This document shows positions 38,698 through 46,516 of a DNA stretch of 51,723 nt, in pieces. The DNA comes from Pseudomonas sp. S37 (lineage in GTDB: Bacteria > Pseudomonadota > Gammaproteobacteria > Pseudomonadales > Pseudomonadaceae). The notes beneath the pieces are model-generated. The model saw nothing but the letters and a program-made list of their open reading frames with translations. It had not been told where the DNA came from and ran no database searches. The stretch lies in the NCBI RefSeq assembly GCF_016658545.1, contig NZ_JACVZC010000030.1, positions 1 through 51,723 on the forward strand. Reading direction: 5' to 3'. Made by a program: the position numbers and the translations under genes. The stretch's first letter is position 1. Each line of letters begins with the position of its first letter.

Positions 38698-39482
38698 ACG
38701 CTCTGAACTATGAAGTTTTGCGCAATACCGAGAAGCTGTATTACAAAGACCAATACCTGGCCGGTGCCAATACGCAAGTAACACGGGTGCACAGTGATGG
38801 CATCGAGTTGCAAAGTACCGTGGCCTATCCGGAAGGCGGCGGTCAGGAAGCTGACTTCGGCACAATTGAATTACCGATCGGCACTGTGCGCTTTGTCTGG
38901 GTGAAAAAACTGTACGGCAGTCCCATTCGCCTGGAAGGTTTCAAAGGCGGAAAACTGGGCGGCATCATTATTCACAGCCTGCACCCGGACGACCTGCACT
39001 TGCTGGACGATGTCACCGTCGGCATGCCGGCCCGCGTCACCATCGATATCGAACGGCGCGAACGGCTAACACTGTCGCACAGTGCCAGTCACTTCCTGTA
39101 TGCCGCTGCCGTCGGGCTGCGTGAAGAACTGAAGCAATGGACCATCGGCTGCCATATCAAGGAGGACACGGCACGTTTCGACTTCCTGGTCGAGGACGCC
39201 TTCACGGCCGAAGAGGTGGTTGAAATAGAGCGGCGGGCGAATGAGCTGATCGGCTGCGATGCGCCCATCGAGCATTACGCGGTCGAGGGGCTGGAAGACG
39301 CGCGTTTGTGGACTTACGACGGCATCGAGATCCCGTGCGGTGGCACGCACCTCGATTCACCGCGGCGCATCGGGCGCCTGAGCGTCAGGCGCAAACGCCT
39401 GGGCAAAGGCAAGGAACGGCTGATCTGCGTGTTCCCCGAGGCCGAAATCGACCTGTCCACCTACCACGAGCACTCACTATGA
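38694..39482 (+). CDS. AlaX-type free-standing aminoacyl-tRNA editing protein
   Basis: This 262-residue protein is an alanyl-tRNA-synthetase editing domain without the synthetase. A beta-barrel start (STVAYPEGGGQEADFG) is followed by the zinc-site motifs HSASH (H129, H133) and CGGTH (C215, H219); all four ligands are intact, so it should be active. AlaX proteins hydrolyse serine or glycine mischarged on tRNA(Ala). Placed between an acetyltransferase and an exporter gene with ATGA overlaps on both sides, it is likely to clear a noncanonical amino acid from tRNA as self-protection, which is inferred. Confidence 0.92.
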   Translation: MNALNYEVLRNTEKLYYKDQYLAGANTQVTRVHSDGIELQSTVAYPEGGGQEADFGTIELPIGTVRFVWVKKLYGSPIRLEGFKGGKLGGIIIHSLHPDDLHLLDDVTVGMPARVTIDIERRERLTLSHSASHFLYAAAVGLREELKQWTIGCHIKEDTARFDFLVEDAFTAEEVVEIERRANELIGCDAPIEHYAVEGLEDARLWTYDGIEIPCGGTHLDSPRRIGRLSVRRKRLGKGKERLICVFPEAEIDLSTYHEHSL

Positions 39483-40690
39483 GCAGCACCCTGCCGCGGC
39501 GCACGTATCTGTATTTCACCGCACAGTCGATCAACCTGACTACAGCCGTCATGTCGGTGACCATGGCTGCCATCGTCGGCGCTGCCCTGGCGCCGGACGC
39601 CGCATGGTCCACGGTGCCCTACGGGTTTCAGTTCCTGTGCCTGATGCTGGCAACCTATCCGGTTTCCAGGCTGATGAGCCGCATCGGCCGCAAGAAGGCC
39701 TTCATGCTGGGCGCGATCCCCCTGGCACTGTCTGGCGTCAGCGGCTTTCTGGCGGTGGAGCACCAGCATTTCGCAACCTTGGTATTCAGCCATTCGGCGT
39801 TGGGCGTTTACATCGCCTTCGCCAACTTCAACCGCTTTGCGGCCACCGACAACCTTTCCCAGGCGTTGAAGCCCAAAGCCCTTTCGCTGGTCGTGGCCGG
39901 CGGTGTGATTGCCGCCGTGGTCGGGCCGACGCTCACCGAGTGGTTACGTGACGTAGGCGGTTACCCCCTGTTTTCGCTGTGTTATGCCGCGTTTGTCGGC
40001 CTGGCGCTGCTGTCACTGCTGATTGCCCTGTGCCTGCCCAACGATACCGGCATGGCCAGTGCAGCCAACAGCACCGCCAGGTCGACCAGTACTCGCAACG
40101 AGCCGTTAAGCCCGAGCGTTATCGTGGCAATGGCTGTCGCGGCGCTGGGCTACGGCATCATGAACCTGCTGATGATTCAGGCCTCGATGCACATGAAACA
40201 CATGCATGAGGACTTCACTGATGTGCGCCTGGCGATCCAGTGGCATGTGATAGCCATGTTCGCGCCCTCGTTCTTCACCGGCGCGATCATCCAGCGTCTG
40301 GGCATTCGTACCACCATCTGTGCGGGCCTGGCGCTTTTGATCGGCTGTTCGGCGCTGAATATCTGGTCGCACAGCTACGCCATGATGACCTTGGCACTGG
40401 TTGCCCTGGGGCTGGGCTGGAACCTGACCTATGTCGGTGGCGGCGCGTTGCTGGCCCAGTCGCTGCAGAACAGCCCGGCAGCGATGCAGATGCAGGGCAA
40501 GAACGACCTGGGCATTGCCATCTTCGCCACCATCGGTGCGTTCAGCCCTTCGCTGTTGCTGAGCACGGTCGGTTGGGACGGCACCAATGCCATCTGCATG
40601 GCCCTGTGCATCGGGCTGCTGGTTGCCACTGCTGGCCTGCTGCAGAACAAGGCCTGCCTGCAAACCTCTATGGAAGGTAGCCGCAAATGA
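39479..40690 (+). CDS. Major facilitator superfamily transporter
   Basis: This 403-residue membrane protein has about twelve hydrophobic segments and the MFS loop motif SRLMSRIGRKKAFM between the second and third. It resembles drug/proton antiporter-type carriers but lacks an informative substrate signature. Its start overlaps the AlaX stop by four bases and its stop overlaps the PLP-enzyme start by four bases. The context suggests export of the operon's product; uptake of a precursor is the alternative. Confidence 0.9.
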   Translation: MSSTLPRRTYLYFTAQSINLTTAVMSVTMAAIVGAALAPDAAWSTVPYGFQFLCLMLATYPVSRLMSRIGRKKAFMLGAIPLALSGVSGFLAVEHQHFATLVFSHSALGVYIAFANFNRFAATDNLSQALKPKALSLVVAGGVIAAVVGPTLTEWLRDVGGYPLFSLCYAAFVGLALLSLLIALCLPNDTGMASAANSTARSTSTRNEPLSPSVIVAMAVAALGYGIMNLLMIQASMHMKHMHEDFTDVRLAIQWHVIAMFAPSFFTGAIIQRLGIRTTICAGLALLIGCSALNIWSHSYAMMTLALVALGLGWNLTYVGGGALLAQSLQNSPAAMQMQGKNDLGIAIFATIGAFSPSLLLSTVGWDGTNAICMALCIGLLVATAGLLQNKACLQTSMEGSRK

Positions 40691-41589
40691 GCGAGCTCAT
40701 CAGCGTCAGCGATCGTATCTACACCAAGCTGGAAATGAACAACCCGGGCGGCAGCCACAAATACCGGGCGGCCCGGCGCATCGTCGAACATGCTGTGCGC
40801 AATGGCGACATCATTCCCGGGGTGACAACCGTCATCGAAAAAACCGGAGGCAGTTTTGGCTTCGGCTTGCTGGCGGCCTGCCACAAGTACCAGGTGGCGG
40901 TAGAGCTGGCGGTAGGGCTGAGTTTCAGCCAGACCAAGCGGGACTTGCTGGAGTGTTTCGGTGCCCGGCTGATTGGCAAGGAAATGCTGATGGCCGGTGC
41001 CACCCCCAAGGATGTGGTAATGCACCATCTGGAGCACCAGGCCGAGCTGGGCAAGTCATACTTCTACACCGACCAGTTCAACAACCCGGTGGGTATCGAA
41101 GCCCACCGTTACCAGACAGCCAGCGAGCTGGCGCTGCAGTTGACCAATGCCGGGGCCGGCAAGGAAATCCTGTTTGTCGGTTGCGCGGGAACGGGTGCCA
41201 GTTTTACGGGGATCACCCTGGGGCTGAAGGACCATGGCTTCGAGGTGTCTACGGTGCTGGTCGACCCCAGTGGCTGTGACTCGAGGGCTGGCGTGTTCAC
41301 CGATCACCGTTTTGAGGGCATGGCGGTGGGCGTGTGCCCGCCGTTCATGGACTGGTCGCTGGTGGATGAGCGGGCGCAGGTGCAACACCCGGAGATGCTG
41401 GCTGCGCAGCGCTGGTTCTACATGCAAAGTGGCATTTTTGTCGGTAATACCGCTGCGGCCTGCCTCGCGGTTGCCCAGCGCATGGCCCAGCACCCGCGCT
41501 ATGTCGGTACCACGCTGGTGACCATCGCCTATGACGCCGGCCTGTGGTACCAGGATTTGCTCGGCGCGAACCGGCGCAAGGCGGCGTAG
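40687..41589 (+). CDS. Divergent fold-type-II PLP enzyme (cysteine-synthase superfamily)
   Basis: This 300-residue enzyme has the Schiff-base lysine K25 in NPGGSHKYRAA, a PLP-phosphate loop GTGASFTG (168-175), and the family's FNNPVGIEAHRYQTASEL segment typical of O-acetylserine sulfhydrylases. The substrate-binding loop differs: where the family has TSGNTG, this protein has TGGSFG (residues 53-58), so the usual asparagine is a serine. A beta-replacement on O-acetylserine with an unusual nucleophile is my inference. The stop codon TAG lies inside the first REP unit downstream. Confidence 0.88.
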   Translation: MSELISVSDRIYTKLEMNNPGGSHKYRAARRIVEHAVRNGDIIPGVTTVIEKTGGSFGFGLLAACHKYQVAVELAVGLSFSQTKRDLLECFGARLIGKEMLMAGATPKDVVMHHLEHQAELGKSYFYTDQFNNPVGIEAHRYQTASELALQLTNAGAGKEILFVGCAGTGASFTGITLGLKDHGFEVSTVLVDPSGCDSRAGVFTDHRFEGMAVGVCPPFMDWSLVDERAQVQHPEMLAAQRWFYMQSGIFVGNTAAACLAVAQRMAQHPRYVGTTLVTIAYDAGLWYQDLLGANRRKAA

Positions 41590-42023
41590 GAGCGGGTTTA
41601 CCCGCGAAGAATGCGACGCGGTGTATGGCACCGGCTTTGCCGGTGTTCGCGGCTAAAGCCGCTCCTACAGGGACCGCGCAGCCTGAGGCTTGTACCCTAC
41701 CTGTGGGAGCGGGTTCACCCGCGAAGAATCGAGTGCGGTGTATGGCACCGGCATAGCCGGTGTTCGCGGCTGAGGCCGCTCCTACAGGGACCGCGCCAGC
41801 CTGAGGCTTGTACCCTAGCTGTGGGAGCGGGCGTGCCCGCGAAGAATGCGACGCGGTGGATGGCACCGGCATAGCCGGTGTTCGCGGCTGAAGCCGCTCC
41901 TACAGGGACCGCGCTAGCCTGAGGCCTTTACCCTACCTGTGGGAGCGGGTTCACCCGCGAAGAATGCGACGCGGTGGATGGCACCGGCGTAGCCGGTGTT
42001 CGCGGCTAAAGCCGCTCCTACAG
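41586..42023. repeat. Composite REP array, four units of ~118 bp
   Basis: Units begin at 41586, 41703, 41821 and 41939. Each has a gcgggt-type REP hairpin (gtgggagcgggttcacccgc), a linker gaagaatgcgacgcggt, a ggcaccggc / gccggtgttc dyad, a second REP (ggctaaagccgctcctacag) and a spacer beginning ggaccgcg. Units are nearly identical with small changes in loops. The array fills the 457-bp gap between the PLP-enzyme gene and the SEC-C gene. The first unit supplies the TAG stop of the upstream gene. Confidence 0.93.
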
Positions 42024-42046
42024 CCTCTCCTGCAAAAAGCAGCCGG

Positions 42047-42250
42047 TCAGGCGCCGTGGCACTTCTTGAACTTTTTCTCGCTGCCGCACGGGCACGGGTC
42101 GTTACGGCCAACGTCCTTCAGGGCGTTGCGTACCGGCTCCTGATGGCCGTGGTTGCAGTGCGGGCCGTGCACATGGCCGTGATCGTGATCATGGTGGTGG
42201 TCATGGTCGTGGTTGCAGTCAGGGCCATGAACGTGGGGTTGTTGGGACAT
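42047..42250 (-). CDS. Small SEC-C motif protein with His/Asp-rich region
   Basis: This 67-residue protein ends in a SEC-C zinc motif ([18 protein letters not shown]). Its first half is a histidine/aspartate-rich stretch with two HGPxCNH repeats, suggesting storage or delivery of metal ions such as zinc or nickel. It is the last gene of a four-gene minus-strand unit, 7 bp after the LEA14-like gene. Function is not known. Confidence 0.82.
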   Translation of the reverse strand: MSQQPHVHGPDCNHDHDHHHDHDHGHVHGPHCNHGHQEPVRNALKDVGRNDPCPCGSEKKFKKCHGA

Positions 42251-42257
42251 TGCAGGG

Positions 42258-42734
42258 TTACTCCGGGAAGTGATCGCCGGGGATTATCTCACCACTGCGC
42301 GATAAGTGCAGGTCTCGATGAATCAGTAGCCCTGTCGCCAGTTCGGCCTGAAGGGTGTAATGCAGCGGTTGCCCGCTTTTCAGCAGCTTGGCCAGGGGTT
42401 TCAGTTGCTGCCACAGGTTGGTCCGCGCGGTGATCTTGAAGGTGCGCCGGGCATGCCCGCCCACGCTGCGCCAAAGGCTTTCTTCATCCTGCACCAGCAG
42501 CAGGTCGTTGAGGCGTACGGTATACGACAGGCTGCGGATGAACAGGCGGCTGTCATTGGGGTTGTCGACCTGTACGTGCAGTACGAACTCTTGTTGCAGC
42601 AACCTGGCCTTGACCGTTTCGACCTCGACCAGGTGCACTTCAGGTTCACGCCAGTCATCACCGCCCCAGCTGGCGCAGCCCGTCAACCACGCCATCAGCG
42701 TACCGAGTAGCAGCAGACGGGCGTGTTGGATCAT
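42258..42734 (-). CDS. LEA14/WHy-like lipoprotein
   Basis: This 158-residue lipoprotein has a signal peptide with lipobox LTGC. The mature part contains a beta-rich domain with the pattern [24 protein letters not shown], typical of the LEA14/water-stress (WHy) fold. Bacterial members are poorly understood and may help desiccation or envelope stability. It starts 2 bp after the ychJ stop and precedes the SEC-C gene by 7 bp, so it is part of the unit. Confidence 0.85.
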   Translation of the reverse strand: MIQHARLLLLGTLMAWLTGCASWGGDDWREPEVHLVEVETVKARLLQQEFVLHVQVDNPNDSRLFIRSLSYTVRLNDLLLVQDEESLWRSVGGHARRTFKITARTNLWQQLKPLAKLLKSGQPLHYTLQAELATGLLIHRDLHLSRSGEIIPGDHFPE

Positions 42735-42736
42735 GC

Positions 42737-43213
42737 TCAGTTCTCCATGTAACTGGCGCAGCACTTCTTGAATTTCTGCCCGCTGGCGCAGGGGCAAGGG
42801 TCGTTGCGCCCGGCCTTCAGGCCGACCGTAGGGTCGATGAAGTACCAGCGCCCGGCGTGCTGCACGAACGCGGAGCGCTCGCGGTGCTGGTGGTCGCCGT
42901 CCGTGTCGTGCCAGCGCGCGGTGAAGGTGACAAAAGCGTGCTCCGGCTGGCCACCCAGCACCTCTGCGCTTTCCACTTCCAGGCCCAGCCAGGTGCTCTG
43001 GGCGCTCCAGGTGGCCATGGCGGCGCGGTCCAGGCCGGCTTGCTGGGCCGGCAGGGTGGTGGCCACCAGGTAGTCGACCAGGCCCAGTACGTAGGCACTG
43101 TAGCGCGAGCGCATCAGCGTCTGGGCATCCGGTGCCGGGGTACCGGCATGGTAATGCCCGCAGCAGGCGTCAAGCAGGTTGCCACTGCCGCAAGGGCAGA
43201 CCGAGACACTCAT
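42737..43213 (-). CDS. ychJ: YchJ-family protein with two SEC-C motifs
   Basis: This 158-residue protein has an SEC-C motif at each end ([13 protein letters not shown] at the N-terminus, [16 protein letters not shown] at the C-terminus) around an NTF2-like core ([23 protein letters not shown]). That layout defines the YchJ family. The start is taken at 43213, with a GGTGG just upstream; an ATG at 43216 is also possible. It begins within a few bases of the upstream gene's stop. Function is unknown. Confidence 0.87.
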   Translation of the reverse strand: MSVSVCPCGSGNLLDACCGHYHAGTPAPDAQTLMRSRYSAYVLGLVDYLVATTLPAQQAGLDRAAMATWSAQSTWLGLEVESAEVLGGQPEHAFVTFTARWHDTDGDHQHRERSAFVQHAGRWYFIDPTVGLKAGRNDPCPCASGQKFKKCCASYMEN

Positions 43214-43215
43214 CA

Positions 43216-43710
43216 TTACCACCAGTACTTGCCGAAGTTTTCAGGGTTGGCCCAGAACCGGGCGTTGAGCCAGTCCGGGACCTGCTTGTAATCATGTAGA
43301 TCATAGGTGAACAGGCTCAAGACCTGCTGGTCGCGGCAGAATTTCTCGCTGGCCGACAGGGCCAGGGCAAAAAAGTCGGTGTCCTGCCAGCCGCAGGCGG
43401 CCAGGTCGGCCAGCACGGCAACCCGGCTGGCATTGAGGTTGCGGATGCCGCCCAGCAGCTCCAGGCCGGTGCGTTTGGGCAGGTGTTCCAGGCAGTCCAC
43501 CAGCACCGCCAGGTCGAAACGCTGGGCCGCCAGCTCGGCTGGCAGCGGGCCCGGGGCCGCGCTGGCGATGGTCACTTGCGGGTGCGCCTGGGCGAAGGCG
43601 TCCAGCGCCGGGAAGCGCGTGCCCACCAGCAGCAGGCGTTGCGGGGTAAAGCGTTCGAGCAGGGCCGCCAGGGCCTGCTGCGGGGTGCGTTGGGAAAAAC
43701 CGTCGGTCAT
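43216..43710 (-). CDS. DUF6231-like protein (methyltransferase-fold remnant)
   Basis: This 164-residue protein resembles a short Rossmann/methyltransferase-like fold: [17 protein letters not shown] in the SAM-loop position and [13 protein letters not shown] in the position of motif II-III. Methyltransferase catalytic detail is not visible and it may be non-enzymatic. The ATG at 43710 begins [14 protein letters not shown]. It is the first gene of the unit that continues with ychJ, the LEA14-like gene and the SEC-C gene. Confidence 0.7.
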   Translation of the reverse strand: MTDGFSQRTPQQALAALLERFTPQRLLLVGTRFPALDAFAQAHPQVTIASAAPGPLPAELAAQRFDLAVLVDCLEHLPKRTGLELLGGIRNLNASRVAVLADLAACGWQDTDFFALALSASEKFCRDQQVLSLFTYDLHDYKQVPDWLNARFWANPENFGKYWW

Positions 43711-43830
43711 TGCCAATCCTCGTTCAAGTCGTCCAAGACTAGCGGGCCGCGGCTTGCGGGCAAAGAGGCATGTGACCGCGTCGTGGCTTATTGCTGGCAG
43801 CATTGGAATGCGCGGTCTTTACTCCCAGAG

Positions 43831-43873
43831 ATCGGCCTTATGCCGATTCCCCCTAGGAGAAGCAATGAAATGA
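43831..43873 (+). promoter_or_regulatory. Hairpin, ribosome site and ATG-AAA-TGA mini-frame before OmpA gene 1
   Basis: The stem atcggc / gccgat (43831-43846) stands just before the ribosome site AGGAGA (43855-43860). An ATG at 43865 opens a two-codon frame, ATG AAA TGA, whose stop overlaps the true start ATG at 43870. The ribosome site is 5 bases from the first ATG and 10 from the second. This may tune translation of the OmpA gene; no experiment is known to me. Confidence 0.45.
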
Positions 43874-44562
43874 GCATAGTACGCACAGCGTTACCCCTGG
43901 TACTGCTCACCAGTGTGTTGACTGGTTGTGCAGGTTTGCAAAAAACCGACTGGCCGAAATGTGCCGCCGTCGGGGGTGTAGGCGGCGCTGCCCTGGGCGC
44001 CATCGAAAGTTCCAGCTGGGCTGGCTGGGGCGCGTTGCTCGGCGGTGGCCTGGCGGCGGGCTATTGCTGGGCCCATGGTGATGGCGACGAGGATGGCGAT
44101 GGCGTGCCGGACAGCCGTGACAAGTGCCCAGGCACCCCGCGCGGTGTGCAGGTTGATGCCGATGGCTGCCCGCCACCTGCGCCTGCGGTGGTCGAGGAAG
44201 TGGTGGTGCAGAAGGAAGAAGTCATCGTCATCCGCGATGTGCACTTCGAATTCGACTCTGCGCGCCTGACCGCCAGCGACAAGCAACGCCTCAATACCAT
44301 TGCCACGCGCCTGAAACAGGAAGCGCCCTCTGCCCGCCTGAGCGTCAGCGGCCATACCGACAGCGTCGGCTCCGACAGCTACAACCAGAAACTGTCCGAG
44401 CGCCGTGCCCATTCGGTAACCGATTACCTGGTCGAGGAAGGGGTTCCGCGCAGCAGCTTCATTTCGGTGATCGGTGCCGGTGAAACCCAACCGGTGGCAG
44501 ACAATGCCACGGCTGAAGGGCGTGCCATGAACCGTCGTACCGAGATCAAGATCCAGCGTTGA
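43870..44562 (+). CDS. OmpA-family outer-membrane lipoprotein (paralog 1)
   Basis: This 230-residue lipoprotein has a signal peptide and lipobox LTGC. A glycine-zipper-like hydrophobic stretch follows, then an acidic type-3 thrombospondin-like calcium repeat (DGDEDGDGVPDSRDKCPGTP), and a C-terminal OmpA domain with FEFDSARL, SGHTDSVGSDSYNQKLSERRA and NRRTEIKI motifs that binds peptidoglycan. It is a close paralog of the next gene. Role is probably envelope integrity. Confidence 0.92.
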   Translation: MSIVRTALPLVLLTSVLTGCAGLQKTDWPKCAAVGGVGGAALGAIESSSWAGWGALLGGGLAAGYCWAHGDGDEDGDGVPDSRDKCPGTPRGVQVDADGCPPPAPAVVEEVVVQKEEVIVIRDVHFEFDSARLTASDKQRLNTIATRLKQEAPSARLSVSGHTDSVGSDSYNQKLSERRAHSVTDYLVEEGVPRSSFISVIGAGETQPVADNATAEGRAMNRRTEIKIQR

Positions 44563-44651
44563 AACGGCGTATGCCCGTGCCTTGAGCAGTGGCACGGGCG
44601 CGCATTGAAGCCGGTCCGCCGTTTATGGCCAATGACACAGGAGCATTCAGC

Positions 44652-45371
44652 ATGAGTGTGACGTCGAAGGCGGCTCTGCCGCTGTTGGTGGCTACCAGCC
44701 TGCTCGCGGGCTGCGCCACGCACAGCGATGGCAGCGCGCCCCTCAACCAAAGGACCTGGCCCATTTGCAGCGTGCTGGGCGGCTTGGTCGGTGGCGGCCT
44801 GGGCGCTGTCGAAAGTTCTGCCTGGGCTGCGGCTGGCGGTGCCTTGGGCGCCGTCGCCGGCGGGCTGATCTGCTTTGCCCAGGACGGTGACGAAGATGGC
44901 GATGGTATTTTTGATCGACGCGACTACTGCCCCGATACCCCCGCCAACACGGCGGTCGACCACATGGGCTGCCCGCTGAAGGAGTACCCGGCGACAGCAC
45001 CTGCCACTGCTCCCGAGCCCTCGCCGGATGTGATCATCCTCGATGACAACGGCGCGGTGATGTTCGCTTTCGACTCCGCTGAGTTGACCCCGGCGGCCAA
45101 ACAGCGCCTGCAAGGCCTGGTGGCGCAGCTCGATTCCCCGACGGTTGCCAAGGTCAGGGTGATCGGGCACACCGACAGCGTCGGGTCCGACAGTTACAAC
45201 CAGGCGCTTTCCGAACGCCGCGCCAGTAGCGTGGCCGAGTACCTGATCGGCCAGGGCCTGGAGCCGGGCAAGGTCACCAGCCAGGGCCGCGGCGAAAGCG
45301 AACCGGTCACCGACAACGAAACCGAAGAGGGCCGCGCGCGCAACCGACGGGTGGAGCTGCACCTCAACTGA
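44652..45371 (+). CDS. OmpA-family outer-membrane lipoprotein (paralog 2)
   Basis: This 239-residue protein repeats the layout of the preceding gene: lipobox LAGC, glycine-zipper segment, DGDEDGDGIFDRRDYCPDTP calcium-type repeat, a proline/alanine linker and an OmpA domain (FAFDSAEL, GHTDSVGSDSYNQALSERRA, RNRRVELHL). An AGGAG ribosome site lies nine bases before the ATG. The 89-bp gap from the previous gene allows co-transcription. The pair most likely arose by tandem duplication. Confidence 0.92.
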   Translation: MSVTSKAALPLLVATSLLAGCATHSDGSAPLNQRTWPICSVLGGLVGGGLGAVESSAWAAAGGALGAVAGGLICFAQDGDEDGDGIFDRRDYCPDTPANTAVDHMGCPLKEYPATAPATAPEPSPDVIILDDNGAVMFAFDSAELTPAAKQRLQGLVAQLDSPTVAKVRVIGHTDSVGSDSYNQALSERRASSVAEYLIGQGLEPGKVTSQGRGESEPVTDNETEEGRARNRRVELHLN

Positions 45372-45471
45372 GCGGTGCTGGCGCCTGCCTTGGCATTGCA
45401 GTTAATGTTGGTCGCACGGCCCGCTCGCTCGGGCCGTCTCGACATAACAACACTATCTATAGGGGCGGGGT

Positions 45472-45747
45472 ATGAAGTTCATCCTGGGCCTGGGCAAGGT
45501 CCTGACGGTCGCTTTCTGGGGTGTGGTGTTGTTCAATCAGCTGATGCCACAACCGCTGCCTTTCAATCTGTTGATCAATGCCGCTGGCATTTTCCTGCTG
45601 AGCCTGCATCTGCTTGAAGTGCTGTTCTTCAACGCCAGCTTGCGTGGGCGCAGCCATCGCTGGTTCGATCGCTTGCAGATCCTGTTGACGGGTATATTCC
45701 ATGTCATGTCCATTCCCCGTGCGCAGGAGGCGCCACGAAATGCGTAA
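45472..45747 (+). CDS. DUF1145-family small membrane protein
   Basis: This 91-residue protein fits the DUF1145 family, with two membrane segments (about residues 9-27 and 33-52) and a cytoplasmic tail. Function is unknown. It overlaps the next gene by 8 bp (stop within the start region), so the two are probably translated together. A G-rich stretch ggggcgggg precedes the ATG as ribosome site. Confidence 0.83.
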   Translation: MKFILGLGKVLTVAFWGVVLFNQLMPQPLPFNLLINAAGIFLLSLHLLEVLFFNASLRGRSHRWFDRLQILLTGIFHVMSIPRAQEAPRNA

Positions 45748-46498
45748 TCTGATGTTGCTGGCCTTGTTGGCGGCCCCCCTTGCCCAGGCCGAGAGCCTGG
45801 AAGTTGCCGCCAATTCCATGCTGCGCCTGCCCGACAAGTCGGCCAGCGTCCACCTTACGCATTTGCGTGTTGCTGACGCGGCAACCCTGATGCTGCCTGC
45901 GTCACTCGCGCAATTGACCGTTGACCAGCTGGAGCTGGGGCGTGATGCGCGCATCGTTGTTGCGCCTTCCGATACCCCGCTGTTGATCGAGGCGCGCAGC
46001 GCGCGGCTGGGCGAGGGCAGTGAGTTCAGTGCCACCGGGGCGGCGGGTAGTTACCAGCGGGCAGCCCGTTCGGGCCGCAGCCTGGAGCTGAAACTGGCTG
46101 AACTGGATGCCGACCGGGTCGCAATCGATGCACGCGGTGGCGCGGGTGCGCCGGGTTACGTGGGGCTCGACGGTGGCAACGGCCAGGCCGGTGGCTGCAC
46201 CTGGGGCCAGGCCAGCCGCGGTGCCAATGGCGATGATGGTGGCAACGGGCACGATGGTGCGCCGGGTGGGCGCGTTCGCCTGAGCGTGCCGCAGGGCTAC
46301 CCGCAGGAGCGCATTATCGTGCGCCTGGATGGCGGGGCACCGGGCAAACCGGGTGCGGCAGGCAAGGCCGGCAAAGGTGGGGCTAGCAAGGGGTGCCTGG
46401 TGTACCGCACCGATGCCGGTGCCAATGGCCGGCCCGGGCAACCAGGCCAGCCTGGCTTGGCGGGGGCTGAGGGTGAGCTGATCCTGCAGCGCCTCTAA
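45740..46498 (+). CDS. Secreted collagen-like glycine-rich protein
   Basis: This 252-residue protein has a clear signal peptide (MRNLMLLALLAAPLAQA). The mature part starts with a beta-rich domain, then two Gly-X-Y-like regions: about residues 145-190 and 210-245, with triplets such as GAPGYVG, GANGDDGGNG, GAPGKPGAAGKAG and GRPGQPGQPG. One cysteine occurs in each region (GGCTWG, KGCLVY), which could cross-link chains. Collagen-like helices in bacteria occur in surface or matrix proteins; here a role is not known. Confidence 0.82.
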   Translation: MRNLMLLALLAAPLAQAESLEVAANSMLRLPDKSASVHLTHLRVADAATLMLPASLAQLTVDQLELGRDARIVVAPSDTPLLIEARSARLGEGSEFSATGAAGSYQRAARSGRSLELKLAELDADRVAIDARGGAGAPGYVGLDGGNGQAGGCTWGQASRGANGDDGGNGHDGAPGGRVRLSVPQGYPQERIIVRLDGGAPGKPGAAGKAGKGGASKGCLVYRTDAGANGRPGQPGQPGLAGAEGELILQRL

Positions 46499-46516
46499 AA
46501 CGTACTGCGATCCCTT

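Noticed and set aside
33928..41589. Penicillin-acylase gene as part of the MocR-controlled operon
   Set aside because: It lies downstream of the MocR gene on the same strand, 104 bp away, with its own ribosome site; a functional link is possible but nothing in the sequence supports it.
40687..41589. Second housekeeping cysteine synthase
   Set aside because: The altered substrate loop, short length and coupling to AlaX and an exporter make a plain CysK/CysM role unlikely, though it is not excluded.
41586..42023. CRISPR-like array
   Set aside because: The unit is ~118 bp and palindromic, spacers are not unique and there are no cas genes; it is a composite REP array.
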